This document shows, piece after piece, positions 1 through 10,859 of a stretch of 64,000 nt of DNA; the stretch's first letter is position 1, and each line of letters starts with the position of its first letter. A program made the position numbers and the translations under genes. This DNA comes from Atherix ibis (taxonomy: Eukaryota; Arthropoda; Insecta; Diptera; Athericidae), in the NCBI GenBank assembly GCA_958298945.1, contig OY282607.1, positions 52,243,020 to 52,307,019 of the forward strand. The letters are read 5' to 3'. Under the pieces are notes generated by a model. It ran no database searches. It had not been told where the DNA came from and saw only the letters and a list, made by a program, of their open reading frames with translations.

Positions 1-364
1 CATTGTGAATGTTAGGTTGCAGAGGAATATGACCGGTTGCGACTATACTCTGAGAACACCAACAACACTGCCGTGAGATACTGGTGGTCGGGGGACTGAG
101 AGTTGGCAGTGTAGTCCCTTCGCACTCACATGCCTAATACACTGAATATGGAGATATCAAAATTGTTAATTTCTCCTAAAGAGAGGAAAGAGAGGAAACG
201 AGAAAAGAATGAAATAATAAAAAAATTATAACTAAAGAGAAGAGCAATAAGGAATAGGGAGGGAATACAAATTTAAAGGGAAAAAATTAATATTAAGAAA
301 AATTAGTTTAACAACAAAAATAAACTTTCTTGACATTCCGGACGTTTTTAATACCACATCTTTA
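1..364. other. No recognised gene
   Basis: AT-rich sequence with a G/C-richer first 150 bases. I see no coding similarity in any frame that I can defend. It directly precedes a Jockey-type reverse transcriptase relic and may contain unrecognised 5' parts of that element. Confidence 0.4.
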
Positions 365-735
365 AAAGCTGCAGCGGGACTTGCTATCTGATAATTTCCA
401 CATCATCAAATTCTATCTCTCAGATCGATATTTTCAGGTAGCTGAAAATATTGGGTATTCTGAAATTTATCCTATGTCCGCCGTTATCCCTCAGGGTAGC
501 GTCTTAGCCTCACTCTTTTATAACATTTATTACACTCATGATATTCCTTGTCTCAATGATATCCTAACCGCTACATATGCCGACGACACGGACATTCTTA
601 CACAAGTTAAAGATCCTTCCACAGCTACTACTATTCTTTAGAATCACATCCACTTCCTAGAAACCTGGCAGAGGTAAATTAGCAAAAATGTGCTCATGTT
701 ACTTTTACACTTTGTCGAGAACCGTTTTCGTAGTA
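365..735 (+). mobile_element. Jockey-type non-LTR reverse transcriptase fragment
   Basis: A short relic of the palm domain of a non-LTR retrotransposon reverse transcriptase. The open stretch 381-641 (86 codons) carries, in order, a YLSDRYFQVA block, a PQGS motif (RT block 4, changed to IPQGS) and the catalytic YADD box, then a stop. The next bases continue the same homology (HIHFLETW) in the shifted frame. The order and wording closely match the Jockey element at 36409-40188 (YLSQRHFQVA, VPQGS, YADD), so it belongs to the same clade but a diverged subfamily. It is heavily truncated and frameshifted and cannot make a working enzyme. No tail or target duplication was identified. Confidence 0.85.
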
Positions 736-869
736 AGTTTGAATGATTAAAATACGTTGTTCTGTTACTAATGACTCTATGATTAAAATCGTATTACGAA
801 AACCGAAAACTGCATGTAGTTGCCGCTGTCAAAATCTTAATTCTGAATGCACTTAATTCCAACAATGGC

Positions 870-2550
870 AAACTGTTGTTATTGTTTGTAAGGTCCCTTA
901 GACATGTATCAGGAGCCACTTCATAGCGCCACAACCGTGACTTCATAGTACGTGTGGAAAGTTATCTGAGAGAGACTGGTCTGTGGTTAGTACTATAGAA
1001 TATTAAGAATTTTGTTATATTTTGTGGAGCAGATTAGTATATTGTAGAAGTTCAAATAGGGGACTAGGCAATGGAGTTGTTGGGTCCAGGAGCTCCATAA
1101 TGGAAGGAATGCTGCTCACGAAATAATTCTTGGTTATGTGGCATTCCTGTAGAACATAAGTGATAGTGAAATGGCTGCCACAGGATTGGCATAAGGGACG
1201 ATTGGTGTTGCCAAATAGGAAGTTAAGAGTAAGAGCAGTATGTTCAATCCGGATTCTGAGAAGCTTCCGCGCCCAGAATTTCGGTATGGATGTTGAATAG
1301 ACTGGTTGATTGGTGGTTCAAAAAAAATTTGTCGCTGTTGATCCAATCATCCGTAATATGGAGCTGTCCTATAAGGGAAGATTCCACGACATAGTGAGGC
1401 CAAAAAGTTCGACGACCGAAAAAGATGTAATATCGGTGTCAGCAGCGGCATCCGTGAACAACAGTCGATGATCTTTTAATCCGTCCAACTGTTCAAGGAA
1501 AAGTTTCCTATATGCGGGCGGATCAGTACTAGCCTTCTTAAACCTGTCAAGAGAAGTAGTCACTTTCAACTTTGCTCCCAACCACGGTTTTCAATCTAGG
1601 TGTGGATGGGAAGTTTGGAAAACGAGGGGGAGGATGGATGAATTGCTTTCCAGGTGGGATATTAATAAGGATAATGATGAAGAATGCCTTTTTTGAACTT
1701 GGGGAGATGATAATATTTTTGATTAAAGTGTGTGTGTGTGGATGGTGATGGGGGGGGGGGGGGGTAGTTATTTGAAAGACATAGGTTTTTATAAATTAAA
1801 ATTAGGCAAGCTTTTTGAAAATAGAAATAGATAGGTTTTCGAACAGTTTCTATCACTATGAATTCCACCGGAGATGTCGGAAGTGCTCCACTGGCTAGTC
1901 TAATGCAACGGTTTACCGCTGCCTCGACTAACTTTTTCCCTGCTATTGGCACAGTGACACACATACGTGTAGTGAGGAAATAGAGTAAGGTTCCATCCAA
2001 AAGGGCGTTGGTTGGTTACTCCAATTGGCTCACTTTGTCTTACCTTACTTTTGCTGCTGACTAAAATTTTAACCATTCGGAGAATGGTGTTACTTTTGTC
2101 AACAACATTTTTAATCTGAAGATTCCATTTTCCTCCATGGGCATTTGAGATACCCAGGATTTTCATGGAATCTTTTGGTTGGGGAGGGAAGAGGCTCAGT
2201 GACAAATTAGATACACTAAATTTTTTTTCCTGCAAACATGAAGGCAAGGTGAGTTTGATGTACATATCACTGCACCGTTTATGCTGCTCCAAGTGTTGAT
2301 GTTGCAGATGGCGTTATTAGTTTGATGTTGAAGATCAGCACCAGATACAAGTATAAGAATATTGTCAGCATATATATAATGGTTGAAGGATGATAGAAGG
2401 TGGGAAAGGGGATACTTGTGAGATGTTGTTTTTCATTTCGCGTTTTGACGAAAAATGACCGTTGGCGCGTACCGTGAAGGTTCTACCAGTTAGGTACGAA
2501 CGTATTATTTTGCAGTTGTAGTTGAAGTACTGCCATACATATCAGTGTTT
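870..2550 (-). mobile_element. I/LOA-like non-LTR retrotransposon, 3' part (RT to RNase H)
   Basis: Degenerate 3' half of a non-LTR retrotransposon read on the minus strand. From 2550 downward I can follow an RT block (IRSYLTGRTF), a mutated catalytic box (YADN near 2375), the RT thumb (MKILGIS, then WNLQIKNVVDKSNTILRM), the block RLASGALPTSPVE near 1900, a linker, and the start of an RNase H-like domain (HRLLFTDAAADTD near 1440). Clades with RNase H after RT are the I/LOA/R1-type groups, so the assignment is I or LOA-like, not Jockey. The 3' end at about 870-885 is a CAA-type simple tail rather than poly(A). Several frameshifts and stops are present. A poly(G) run of 15 at 1750-1764 interrupts it. 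The copy at 13698-14660 is a close relative. Confidence 0.8.
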
Positions 2551-3735
2551 TGTTATGTGGCAGGATTGTTGTTAAACAGCTGAAATTGAAATTCAAAAAA
2601 GCTTAGTGAATACATTATATTTAGGTATATTAAAAAATTGAATAAGACTTCATTTGTAAATATCAAATTTAATTAAAATTGTATTCTTGACAGCAATCAT
2701 AGTTGTAGTTTGCGGTTGCCGTCATAAAATGTATTTTGACAGATATTTTGAAAGTTGAAAAAATATCCAGCAGATGGCCCTATTTTTTCCTTCAAACATT
2801 TATTCGTTGTAATACAGAGAGAACATTCAAACTTAATTCATTTTGCGAAAGCGTATCATCCCAATCTCTTTATAATGATTTCTTCAATTCATTAACGTCT
2901 GCTAATGGATGCGCTCGTTTACGAACTATCGTCAACCATTGGTATTATTGTTCGGTGACATTAAATAACATCTCGTCCAATGCATTAATTATAATCTATT
3001 GTTATGCTATTTTATGCTACATAATAAGAAACATCTTATATTACTTAACATTATATACATTTCTGCCAGAATCGTTTGCACAACTCAACTCTATATGTTT
3101 TATTTTTTTTAAACGATTAGTTATTATTAAATATATTCAATCCATTTAATTTAAGACAATAATATAACTTTCTCGTTCATAATAATTTCACTCTTATCTT
3201 TTCCAAACTTTGTTTTATGATTTTTCTCTCCGTTTTTTTTCTTTTAATTATATAACTTTTATTATTAATACAAATTTTTGTTCGTTCATTATTTAATATA
3301 TTGTTTTTATAATTATGCATTTTATATAATATGGAATAATGTCGTATATACACACATATACTTATTTATATTTGCATAAAAATGTCATTCAATTTTATTC
3401 AAAAGAAATTTAAAAAAAAGAAAACACCAAAAATTTCCTTATTTTTATTTGAATAAACAAAAATAGCACTAATTGTTTTTCATTTTTCATCTTTTATGCT
3501 TATTTGTTTTCATAAATTTCCAGTCATTATTTTTATTTTTATTTTAAATTTAACTATAATTTTTATCATTCTTATAATGTTTTTATTATTTATACAAAAT
3601 TGTTGCTGAAAATACCCGCTGACGGTGGTGCCTGTATTTAATGACGATGCACCTTTGTTTAATGGTACATCTACTCTCACGTAGATGTCACACTAACCGA
3701 AAAGTCACTGTTAATTGAGAAGATCCCTTATGCTA
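2551..3735. other. AT-rich stretch without recognised gene
   Basis: Very AT-rich DNA with long T and A runs, especially 3160-3600. One 137-codon open frame (2736-3149, +) shows no domain I recognise. Its composition (many Ile, Tyr, Asn, Phe, Leu) is what chance gives in AT-rich DNA, so I do not call it a gene. Confidence 0.5.
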
Positions 3736-4065
3736 GGGACACACATCTGGTGTCGATACCATGAACGTAGATATACGTTCATGCTTTAGTTTGCCGTTTA
3801 GGGTTTTGTGTTTTTTTTTGCGGCTAGAAAAATTATAGATTTTTTTCCTAAAAAGAGAGAGAAATAGGCTGGAAAGTGAAAATAATATTTTAAAATTATG
3901 ATCAATTAAAAGCTATAGAAAATATAATATGTTGATAATCCATATTAATAATGTCCACTTTCACACAAGTGTTAATAAATGGCGTTGTGAACTGAAATTA
4001 AAACGTCACTTTTCCTTCCTACAAGCAACCAAACAAATCAACGTTATTTTTTAACTTCTCTACTT
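3736..4065. repeat. Interspersed repeat E, copy 1 (carries an empty site)
   Basis: This stretch is repeated, diverged, at 59698-60049 plus 62377-62560. Shared landmarks are ACATCTGGTRTCGATACC at the left, a GGCTGGA block, and the right-hand stretch TCMTACAAG followed by AAACAAATCA. In the other copy an 8-bp-TSD transposon is inserted at ACTACAAG. Here the same position (4019-4026, CCTACAAG) is uninterrupted, so this copy is the related empty site. No coding capacity is seen; the nature of the repeat (DNA transposon or other) is unknown and its ends are approximate. Confidence 0.7.
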
Positions 4066-4129
4066 TCCGTTGCAGTAATAGTATAGGAGTATGACGCTGA
4101 AGTCAGTAAAAATACTAGGTTTATGTATA

Positions 4130-5050
4130 GAATAGTGGATGCATCAGAAATTCCCTAGGCAAGCTACCTTAATTTTTGGTGAGTTATCAAAGATGTGTGT
4201 TCACAAGCCTTATCGTGGTGGAAGACGAAATCCTTCTTATTGATAAATTGTGGCCATTTTCTCCCAATCGCTTGGCGTAATCTATCGCGTTACGATAGCA
4301 GTTCATAATGAACCATTCCCTTTCAGTCCCATCATATACGCATAACCTTATTGGCCGTCATCCTGGCTTTGGAATTGTTTGTGATCTTTTATCTCTCATT
4401 TTCCATGATCTCTTTCGAACGATATTCTCGCATTTTACCCATTTTGCATAGCCGGTTATGGCTTGATTTTATTGGGCTTCAACAGTTTTTCACATGTTGT
4501 GTCACACTGAATTTCTGTGGCACCCAAACATCGAGTTTCTTTTTGAACCCATCTTTTCACAAGTTTTATAATTAAATGTTTAATGCATAAGTTATGTATG
4601 CCATGACTGCTGATATAACGGTATAGCTCAATTTTTTCGAGAATTTCATCAATTTTTCGGTATTGGCCGACAAGAACGCGTGGCTCATACCTGATATCGA
4701 AATTTCCAGTACGAAAGTTTGATAACCATTTGTGTACTGTTGATTTTAATACAGCACCAGCACCTTCATCATAAAAACCACAATTTTTTTCACACGCCTG
4801 GGGTACGTTGTCGATTTTTGTCGCTGTGGTATTGTATAAATATAGTGAATTTCCTCTGTATTATAGACATTTTTGAAATTGATTAATCTTTGATACACTA
4901 CACTGCGCTTTAAGCGTCACCTTTCAAACTGGCGCGTCTAGTGTAGTTACAATGCGACCAGTGGTTACTGAGTTATTTGGTTTTAGCCCAATCTGTCGGA
5001 AAACACCACGAACTTTTTTGACAAACTTTTTTTTTGTCCATAAGATCACA
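4130..5050 (-). mobile_element. mariner transposase relic (3'-truncated)
   Basis: Minus-strand remains of a mariner (IS630-Tc1 superfamily) DDE transposase, broken by several frameshifts. In order from 4930 down I read the helix-turn-helix part (VHKWLSNFRTGNFD near 4730, then ISSHG), the linker block KKLDVWVPQKF near 4520, the strand KGMVHYELL near 4310, and the second catalytic block VFHHDKACEHTS near 4210 followed by LMHPLFYT. The irritans-like wording (YELL, LMHP) suggests that subfamily. The sequence stops matching before the third catalytic Asp, so the 3' end is missing. I did not find terminal inverted repeats. It is a different mariner lineage from the five copies whose ends read TTGGGTTGT. 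Confidence 0.85.
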
Positions 5051-6459
5051 TTCTATTAAAAACTATTAAAGAATCAAATTTTTAAGCAAAAATCATAAAG
5101 AACTTTAAGAAAAACAGTCACAACCGCTTTATTGACATAAATCCAGACAACAAAACGATAAGCGTATTTATTTCGCTCCATTTAATATGAAATAATTTTA
5201 TATGATTTATTTAAAGGTAACTCTTTTGTATGTGTACCGTATTTGTAGCAGTAATTTATGTATTAAGAGTATCTAAAAAGCGGAAGGGAAAAAACTGAAA
5301 TTAAATGAATGTCAAATAAATAATATAGTTATGAAAAAAACGATACCGAAAAGACTATATTGCCACTAATATTTGTAGATATTTTTTGGGCATGTACACT
5401 TCACATCAAGTCAAAACATCATATAATAATTCAGTCAATTTCAGCTGAATACACCTTCAAATTATGCTCCAGTGCTCAATGTCAGAATAGCAGAGTTGAA
5501 GAATTATGGAAAACTTTAAAAATTAACCTTTTATGTGTGTTTTTTTTAGTGTGGCTTTTATCCGATAAAGATTAACTATGGCAATTACTGAACGGCATAA
5601 ATCACAAAACAGTAGTTAAATCGCTTTTGAAATAAACTAAATATAAAATTTCATAACCCATTTGCGATTTAGTACCACCCTAAAATTAGTGAGTAAGTGA
5701 ATAGCAAGTCAAATTGTGCTCAACCCGTTTGGTGGAAAATATTGTAATTATTTCTGCTTGTGTGCGTTAAGCACCTGTCTCCAGTGATGTAAGATGAAAT
5801 CGCATTAACATATTTCACCTGGATAGCTAGACCAATCCATTTCTCTGAACTGTTTAATCGCACTTATATATCAAAGAGCGGTAGCAATCGCAATTATCTT
5901 CGCAGCTCATACAGAGAAATGGAGCAGAGATCCGCCACCCAAACCATACACAGTTGTTAAAAATGACTCCGGTTGAGATGAGTCAATTAGGAAAATACTA
6001 AGAGAAAAAAGACCTGAAAATTGTATTTAAAAATAACTCAAAATAAAAAATATATTTAAAAAAAAAACTCACTGATAATATACACAAATTATGGATCGAT
6101 CCTCCCCAACAGCATGGATACGTGTTTCAGCATAATTGCAAATTAAAGTAGGCCGCACACATCGTGAAGTGGATGAAAAATTCATTTTAGGGGATGATTT
6201 AAACATGATTGAGGGAATATCTACTATGCTCAATTATGCAATGATTTATAGTTTTGCAATTCACCAAACCTGACACACTGTCATGTGTACTTGCTCATAC
6301 ATTCAAACATTTTAATCGAAGCACTCGCAAAATGCATTTGCACATTTCACACCCTCACCTAAATTCGTAATTGTTTTTTTCCTTCTTTATTATACATTTT
6401 TAATTATTCTTTTCGTATAATTTATTAAAAAAAATAATTTCAATTTTATTTTTTTTCAG
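5051..6459. other. No recognised gene upstream of the CARMIL exon
   Basis: AT-rich DNA with short open frames only. I looked for the expected upstream CARMIL coding exon (a short segment ending in phase 1 with a GT donor, since the 6460 exon begins with two bases that complete a codon) and found no convincing candidate here. It may lie farther 5' or outside the window. Confidence 0.4.
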
Positions 6460-6557
6460 ATAGTGTAAAATCCATTTTAGGACGACATACCAAAATTCTA
6501 GTAAAGTATATGGTAAAATTGGAAACGAAAGGTGATAAAACAGAAAATCGGGTGCTG
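6460..6557 (+). CDS. CARMIL (LRRC16 family) coding exon, start of PH-like domain
   Basis: CARMIL is a large cytosolic and membrane-associated regulator that binds and displaces actin capping protein and promotes lamellipodial actin assembly. This exon follows a T-rich tract ending TTTTTTTTCAG and ends at CTG before GTAAGT. After two bases that complete a split codon it reads [16 protein letters not shown], then [16 protein letters not shown], matching the family N-terminus, in which a basic SIKDVLG-type helix is followed by the first strands of the non-canonical PH domain. It ends in phase 0 and joins in frame to the exon at 44683 across a 38.1-kb intron. The wording of the following exons fits this join. 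The upstream exon with the start codon was not found. Confidence 0.92.
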
Positions 6558-6595
6558 GTAAGTATTGCTTTTTATTATATGAATAATGTGGTTGT

Positions 6596-6614
6596 GGGGG
6601 GGGGGGGGGGGGGG
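6596..6614 (+). repeat. Poly(G) tract of 19
   Basis: An uninterrupted run of 19 G in an AT-rich intron, 38 bases downstream of the CARMIL splice donor. Such a run can form G-quadruplex structure in the nascent RNA. It is also a typical site of length error in sequencing. Confidence 0.9.
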
Positions 6615-6619
6615 TAATT

Positions 6620-7549
6620 TGTTTGGAAAAACTCACCATAAAAAAAAATTGTTGAAACTTTTCAGACTTTGGAAATACGTACGTTCAACTCTAAGTTTAT
6701 TCACTTTTTTCTGGTATGTGAGACTCTTTACGGTTTCCAATGCTGATTTATAGAGAAAGAAAAAAATCCTTAAAAAAAATCATGAAAAATAAAATTGCAC
6801 ATTTTCAGAATGCAGTTTTCTGCATAATTTCACAGTTATTTGTGTAAAAATAGAACGAAAAAAAAGAAGATAGTTCGTGTTTGTTTAATTATTTTAGTTC
6901 CTTACAATTTGAGTATGAAAAGTACTCGAAAAAAGCGTTTAGTTGTTTTCAAGATTTTTTTTAATAAATTTGTTCTGTTCTTTGGACGTGTTCATTTTGT
7001 TTGGTGTACGCTAACAATTTGCTAAATGGGGAAAACGTACAATATTTATTCGCGGAAAACTATATTGCAATTCAGATTTGCGAAGAGGTTTTTATAAGCC
7101 TCTAAATTAAATATTTGTTTGTTAGTTATTATGAAAAAAAAATCTTTTAAAACGAATACTTCCCTCTATATTGGTTTTTGCTTTGGTCGTGTTCAGGCCA
7201 AGATTTGGCGCCACCCGCGCCGTCCTAATTTAGTGCAAAGTTTGCTGACGTACGCCAATAGTAAAGCATATTTAATGAAGATAGTACCCCTTATAGTAAC
7301 CGTGCTGTCTTGATTTGCCTTCTCCAGTGCCATATTATAAAGTACATCTCCCATCATCTATTGAATGGCTCTGAAAGTGGACCGCGTGCCTAAATTTAAG
7401 TTCTTAGTGGATTTAATTTAGAATATTTAAAAAGAAAAAACAAATAATAACAAGAAGGTTTTTAAAATTTAAATGGCAATATTTAAAAAAAAAAATTCAA
7501 AGAATTTTATCGAAAGCCATTCCAGTTGTGTTATTATTTGCCTTATGCA
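6620..7549. other. Intron sequence without recognised element
   Basis: AT-rich intronic DNA with small open frames lacking any domain I recognise. A short G/C-richer island at 7190-7250 stands out in base composition, but I cannot name it. Confidence 0.4.
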
Positions 7550-7551
7550 TA

Positions 7552-8493
7552 CGAGGGCAGTATGATAAGTTAATGATAAATTAAATAAAGAATTATATTA
7601 TTTTTCAACATAATTTTCTTTTAGCTTGATACACTGCGTCCAACAATATTTCAATTTTTTTTTATATCACTCGTATATTGGGATTTGTCAAACTTTACAA
7701 AATAGGCCTCAGTTTCGCCTAAAACTTCAGAATTGGGTGCTAATTTCTTCCCAACAATCCATTTCTGAACGGAAAAATGGAGGGTGGGGAACCAATTGTT
7801 AACGTATGTCTAATTATTTTGCTATTGCAATTTTCGATGAATGTGCAAGTGCATTGTCGTGATTATATTGTACGATCTGGTTTTGTTCTTTCTTTGTCAA
7901 ATACGGTCTGGTTTTGTCTTGATTTCATTATTTAATAAGTCTAATATAATAGTATATAATAATGCTGTATAAAACAATGATATTTGATGAAGATTATACT
8001 ATGTGCGATAATTTTTTTCTTTTAAAACAAAAACCATTGCAGATGTTACACGAACACGTTTTTGGTCAGGTATTAGCTGTATCCTCGATAGCTTTCTCAT
8101 ATCCAAAATATCATGTAAGATGTTGCCTACACATTTTGGGATGTATACCATGTCAGCTATATCATACATTTTTAGTCGATTGAATTTTATTAATCATTGC
8201 TTCGGTGGTGACCTCATTTGAACGCCCTGAACCACAAAAGATTTCAGTAAAGCACTTTTGAATCATTTCATATAGTTTTTTTTTATGAATACACGAAATT
8301 TATTTTTAACCATATTAATAAAAAAAAACCCAAAACCTTGTCTCCTTTCAATGGTTGTCAGAACTACATTAATGAGCAGATGTTCATAAAGTTGTATGGT
8401 GTCATTTTAAGGATGCCAGATGATATAAAATATTTTTTTGTTAATATCAGCTAGATCCCTTGTATTTATCACTGACTTATCATATCACCCTCA
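7552..8493 (-). mobile_element. mariner relic with TIRs, transposase on minus strand
   Basis: The ends form an imperfect inverted repeat: CGAGGGCAGTATGATAAGTT from 7552, and its counterpart at 8470-8493 reading ACTTATCATATCACCCTC on the + strand. The left end is preceded by TA (7550-7551), the mariner target; the matching right-hand TA has mutated. Near the left end, minus-strand codons read WTQCIKLKENYVEK and stop, the typical C-terminus of a mariner transposase (C-I-x-L-x-x-x-Y-V-E-K). The rest of the transposase is too decayed to follow fully. At about 0.94 kb it is shorter than the usual 1.3 kb, so it is internally deleted. It is a distinct family from the other mariners in this window. 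Confidence 0.75.
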
Positions 8494-8689
8494 TCAAAGT
8501 AGTTTAAAAGTGGCATTTTGACTGCGTAACTAAAATTTTATTTTTGTTAGAAGAACTTGAAAATATACAATCAATGCGATATAATTAGGAAACATTATCT
8601 TTGACAAAACAAATTTGGTCATGACACTCGTGCATGAAATGAGTTTTTTAACATCGTAAAAAAGTCTATAATGTATATACAAACAGGGT

Positions 8690-9045
8690 CAACTGTTATT
8701 GATAAACAGTTATCGCTGTTTTGCACCTCTTACTATGTTTCTCCGATCTAACTAAATCCACCGATCACTCAAATAACGAGTCTCGCTTACACTTTCCGAC
8801 TTTATTCGTCGTTTGCTCTAATACTTCTTGACTTTAATCAGTTGTTCCTAAATCACTGTTCAGATTAAACTCCAACTCGCTGCCGAGCAGCGCTTGTATT
8901 TATACGGTTTTGCAGTGCTTTTAGAAAACTCCGGAATCAAATTTTCTGGGATACTCTGGAACTCTCAAGAACCGCTTTTCTTGAATCTTCTAGAATACTG
9001 TGGAACTCTAGAAACGCTTTTCTAGAATCTTCTAGAACAGACCAG
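8690..9045 (-). promoter_or_regulatory. Heat-shock-type promoter and leader, antisense to CARMIL
   Basis: Read on the minus strand, this segment has the architecture of a strong heat-inducible promoter. Clustered heat-shock elements lie at 9037-8978. About 74 bases further on comes a consensus TATA box, TATAAATA (8904-8897). It is followed by an A-rich leader of about 200 bases without an upstream ATG of note. No Hsp coding sequence follows. The leader contains AATAAA near 8805, so the segment could instead be a solo LTR of a retrotransposon (U3 with HSEs, then R with a poly(A) signal); I could not find matching LTR ends or a target duplication. A captured hsp70-type promoter is the other reading. 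If active, it would transcribe against CARMIL inside the 38-kb intron. Confidence 0.7.
8978..9037. promoter_or_regulatory. Two perfect four-pentamer heat-shock elements
   Basis: Sites 8978-8995 (TTCttGAAtcTTCtaGAA) and 9020-9037 (TTCtaGAAtcTTCtaGAA) each fit the HSF-binding pattern of four alternating TTC/GAA units spaced by two bases, without mismatch. Their starts are 42 bases apart, about four helical turns. They sit in a tandem duplication of about 43 bases that begins CTCTGGAACTCT and CTGTGGAACTCT. Further imperfect GAA/TTC units lie between them and the TATA box. Confidence 0.88.
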
Positions 9046-10857
9046 AGCCATGTTACGTCGTTACAATACAATTTCAAGAAAACCACGTGGAAAATGCGTC
9101 TCTTTATATATCAATAGGGTAATTTTTCTAGTTTACATAAAAAAAGTTATTTCAAAACCGCATTGACCTTGAAATATAAAATAAATACCATATTTCATTG
9201 AAAGTTTTCCTTTGCTATTTTTCGAAATCTACTTATAAATGTAAAGACTTTTTTAAAAATACTACCGAAAAAGTATCTAACTTGATACCTGAATTAAGGA
9301 GGATATTAAATAAAATTTCAAAATTTACGTAAAAATAATTGTAGAACCGCGTTGACCTTGAAACCTAAAAAAAACACTAAATCTAATGATAATGTTTTTT
9401 GTGTATAAGTATTCCAAATTTTTGAGATCTAAACAGTACTATGTTAGGCAATAAAGGCAAAACATTTTAAGATTAAAAACTTGTTTAGAAGTCACCTAGA
9501 TAAATCAAACACCTCAACTAGAAGCGTAAAATTAAAGATGTTGAAATATGGTTTTGAATAATCACTGTAGATAAATGTGGTTTTGGTAGTATCGAATTCC
9601 AGAATCAAAACAGGATTCGATGTAGTCGATTAAAAATAATATTAAAAGTGGAAAAGTTTGCCTTTCTGAGACCGAAGATGATTCTTTCGCCGATAATATA
9701 CGACAGAGTATCTTACGATGTATTTTCTTTCGCCGATGATTGGATAATCTTGGTCTATCTCTTTCTTTCAATTCCGCAGTGTGAAGAAAAAGTTTCTCGA
9801 AAATTTACTTTTCAACTTTAGTATCAAGTTTTGTCATCAATAATTTAATATTTACCTTTTGTCGTGAAACATACCCGCCCACCATTGTAGTCAGCCAGAA
9901 TATAATCAATTATAAATAAAAGAGAAGCTAAAAAATTTCGAAATTAAAGGTAACTTCTTAATAGAACCCTATTTCACAGTCATTCTTGATTAATAGGAAA
10001 CAACTTTACAGACGATTTGGGATATTCCAGACTAAAACAAAGAAAATAATCTAGAAATAACTTGAAACATTTACTTTAATGTACGAATATGACACGTTTT
10101 CAACAACAACAAATATAGTTTTTTTTTACTTTATTAGCAATCATATTTTAGAGTATAGCAGCATACACATATTCAGTTAATATGGACACACATATACAAC
10201 GTTACAACGAGGGAATACATTCAATTTTTTTGCTATTGTGCCAATACTTGTATTAGAAAAGCTCGTATTTGCCACTTGCAATAAGAATGAAAATGAAAAT
10301 ATGTTTTACTCGAACTTTTATGATTATTTTTTCATCTATCATTAAATACAATTGAAAAATTCTATGTAAGCAAAACTATGAACCTAGACTATAGAGGAGC
10401 TAAGTAAGGTGTTTGACCGACTTTCCATCGCAATTGTAGCAAATGTTCTAAGCGTATTTGATTAAAAAAAAAGTGAATTTTGCTTAGTACTCTGTTTGTT
10501 TTAAGTAAAGCTCTTCTCTCCCTTCTCTTTGCATTATTGTTTTTACAGTTTCTCTCAATATGGTAACATATGTACTACTTTGTACACCTCTTTCATCCCT
10601 TCTACTGAGAGAGTATTATTTTTCAGTTTCAGTTTTTACCTTAAAAGGAATAACCAAATGCATTTGTGTTAAGCAATCGATTGACATGAATGAAGTTAAC
10701 AAAATGGTCATTGACTTCTGAGTGGCTTTTAGTATTTTACAATTTCTAGTATATTTTCACATTAATATTTACTTAAATGTGAACTAATATGAAAATTGCA
10801 TTATTTTAACAATAATGCTTCCATATGAGATATTCTCTTTTCAGAATATATAGAAGT
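9046..10857. other. Intron sequence without recognised gene
   Basis: AT-rich intronic DNA. The two stretches near 9150-9180 and 9340-9370 share wording (AACCGCRTTGACCTTGAAA), suggesting an old duplicated or repeated sequence of unknown type. I see no coding domain. Confidence 0.4.
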
Positions 10858-10859
10858 TA

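Noticed and set aside
2736..3149. 137-codon open frame as a small gene
   Set aside because: Composition is that of chance AT-rich translation; no domain, no conserved start context, no splice-linked partner.
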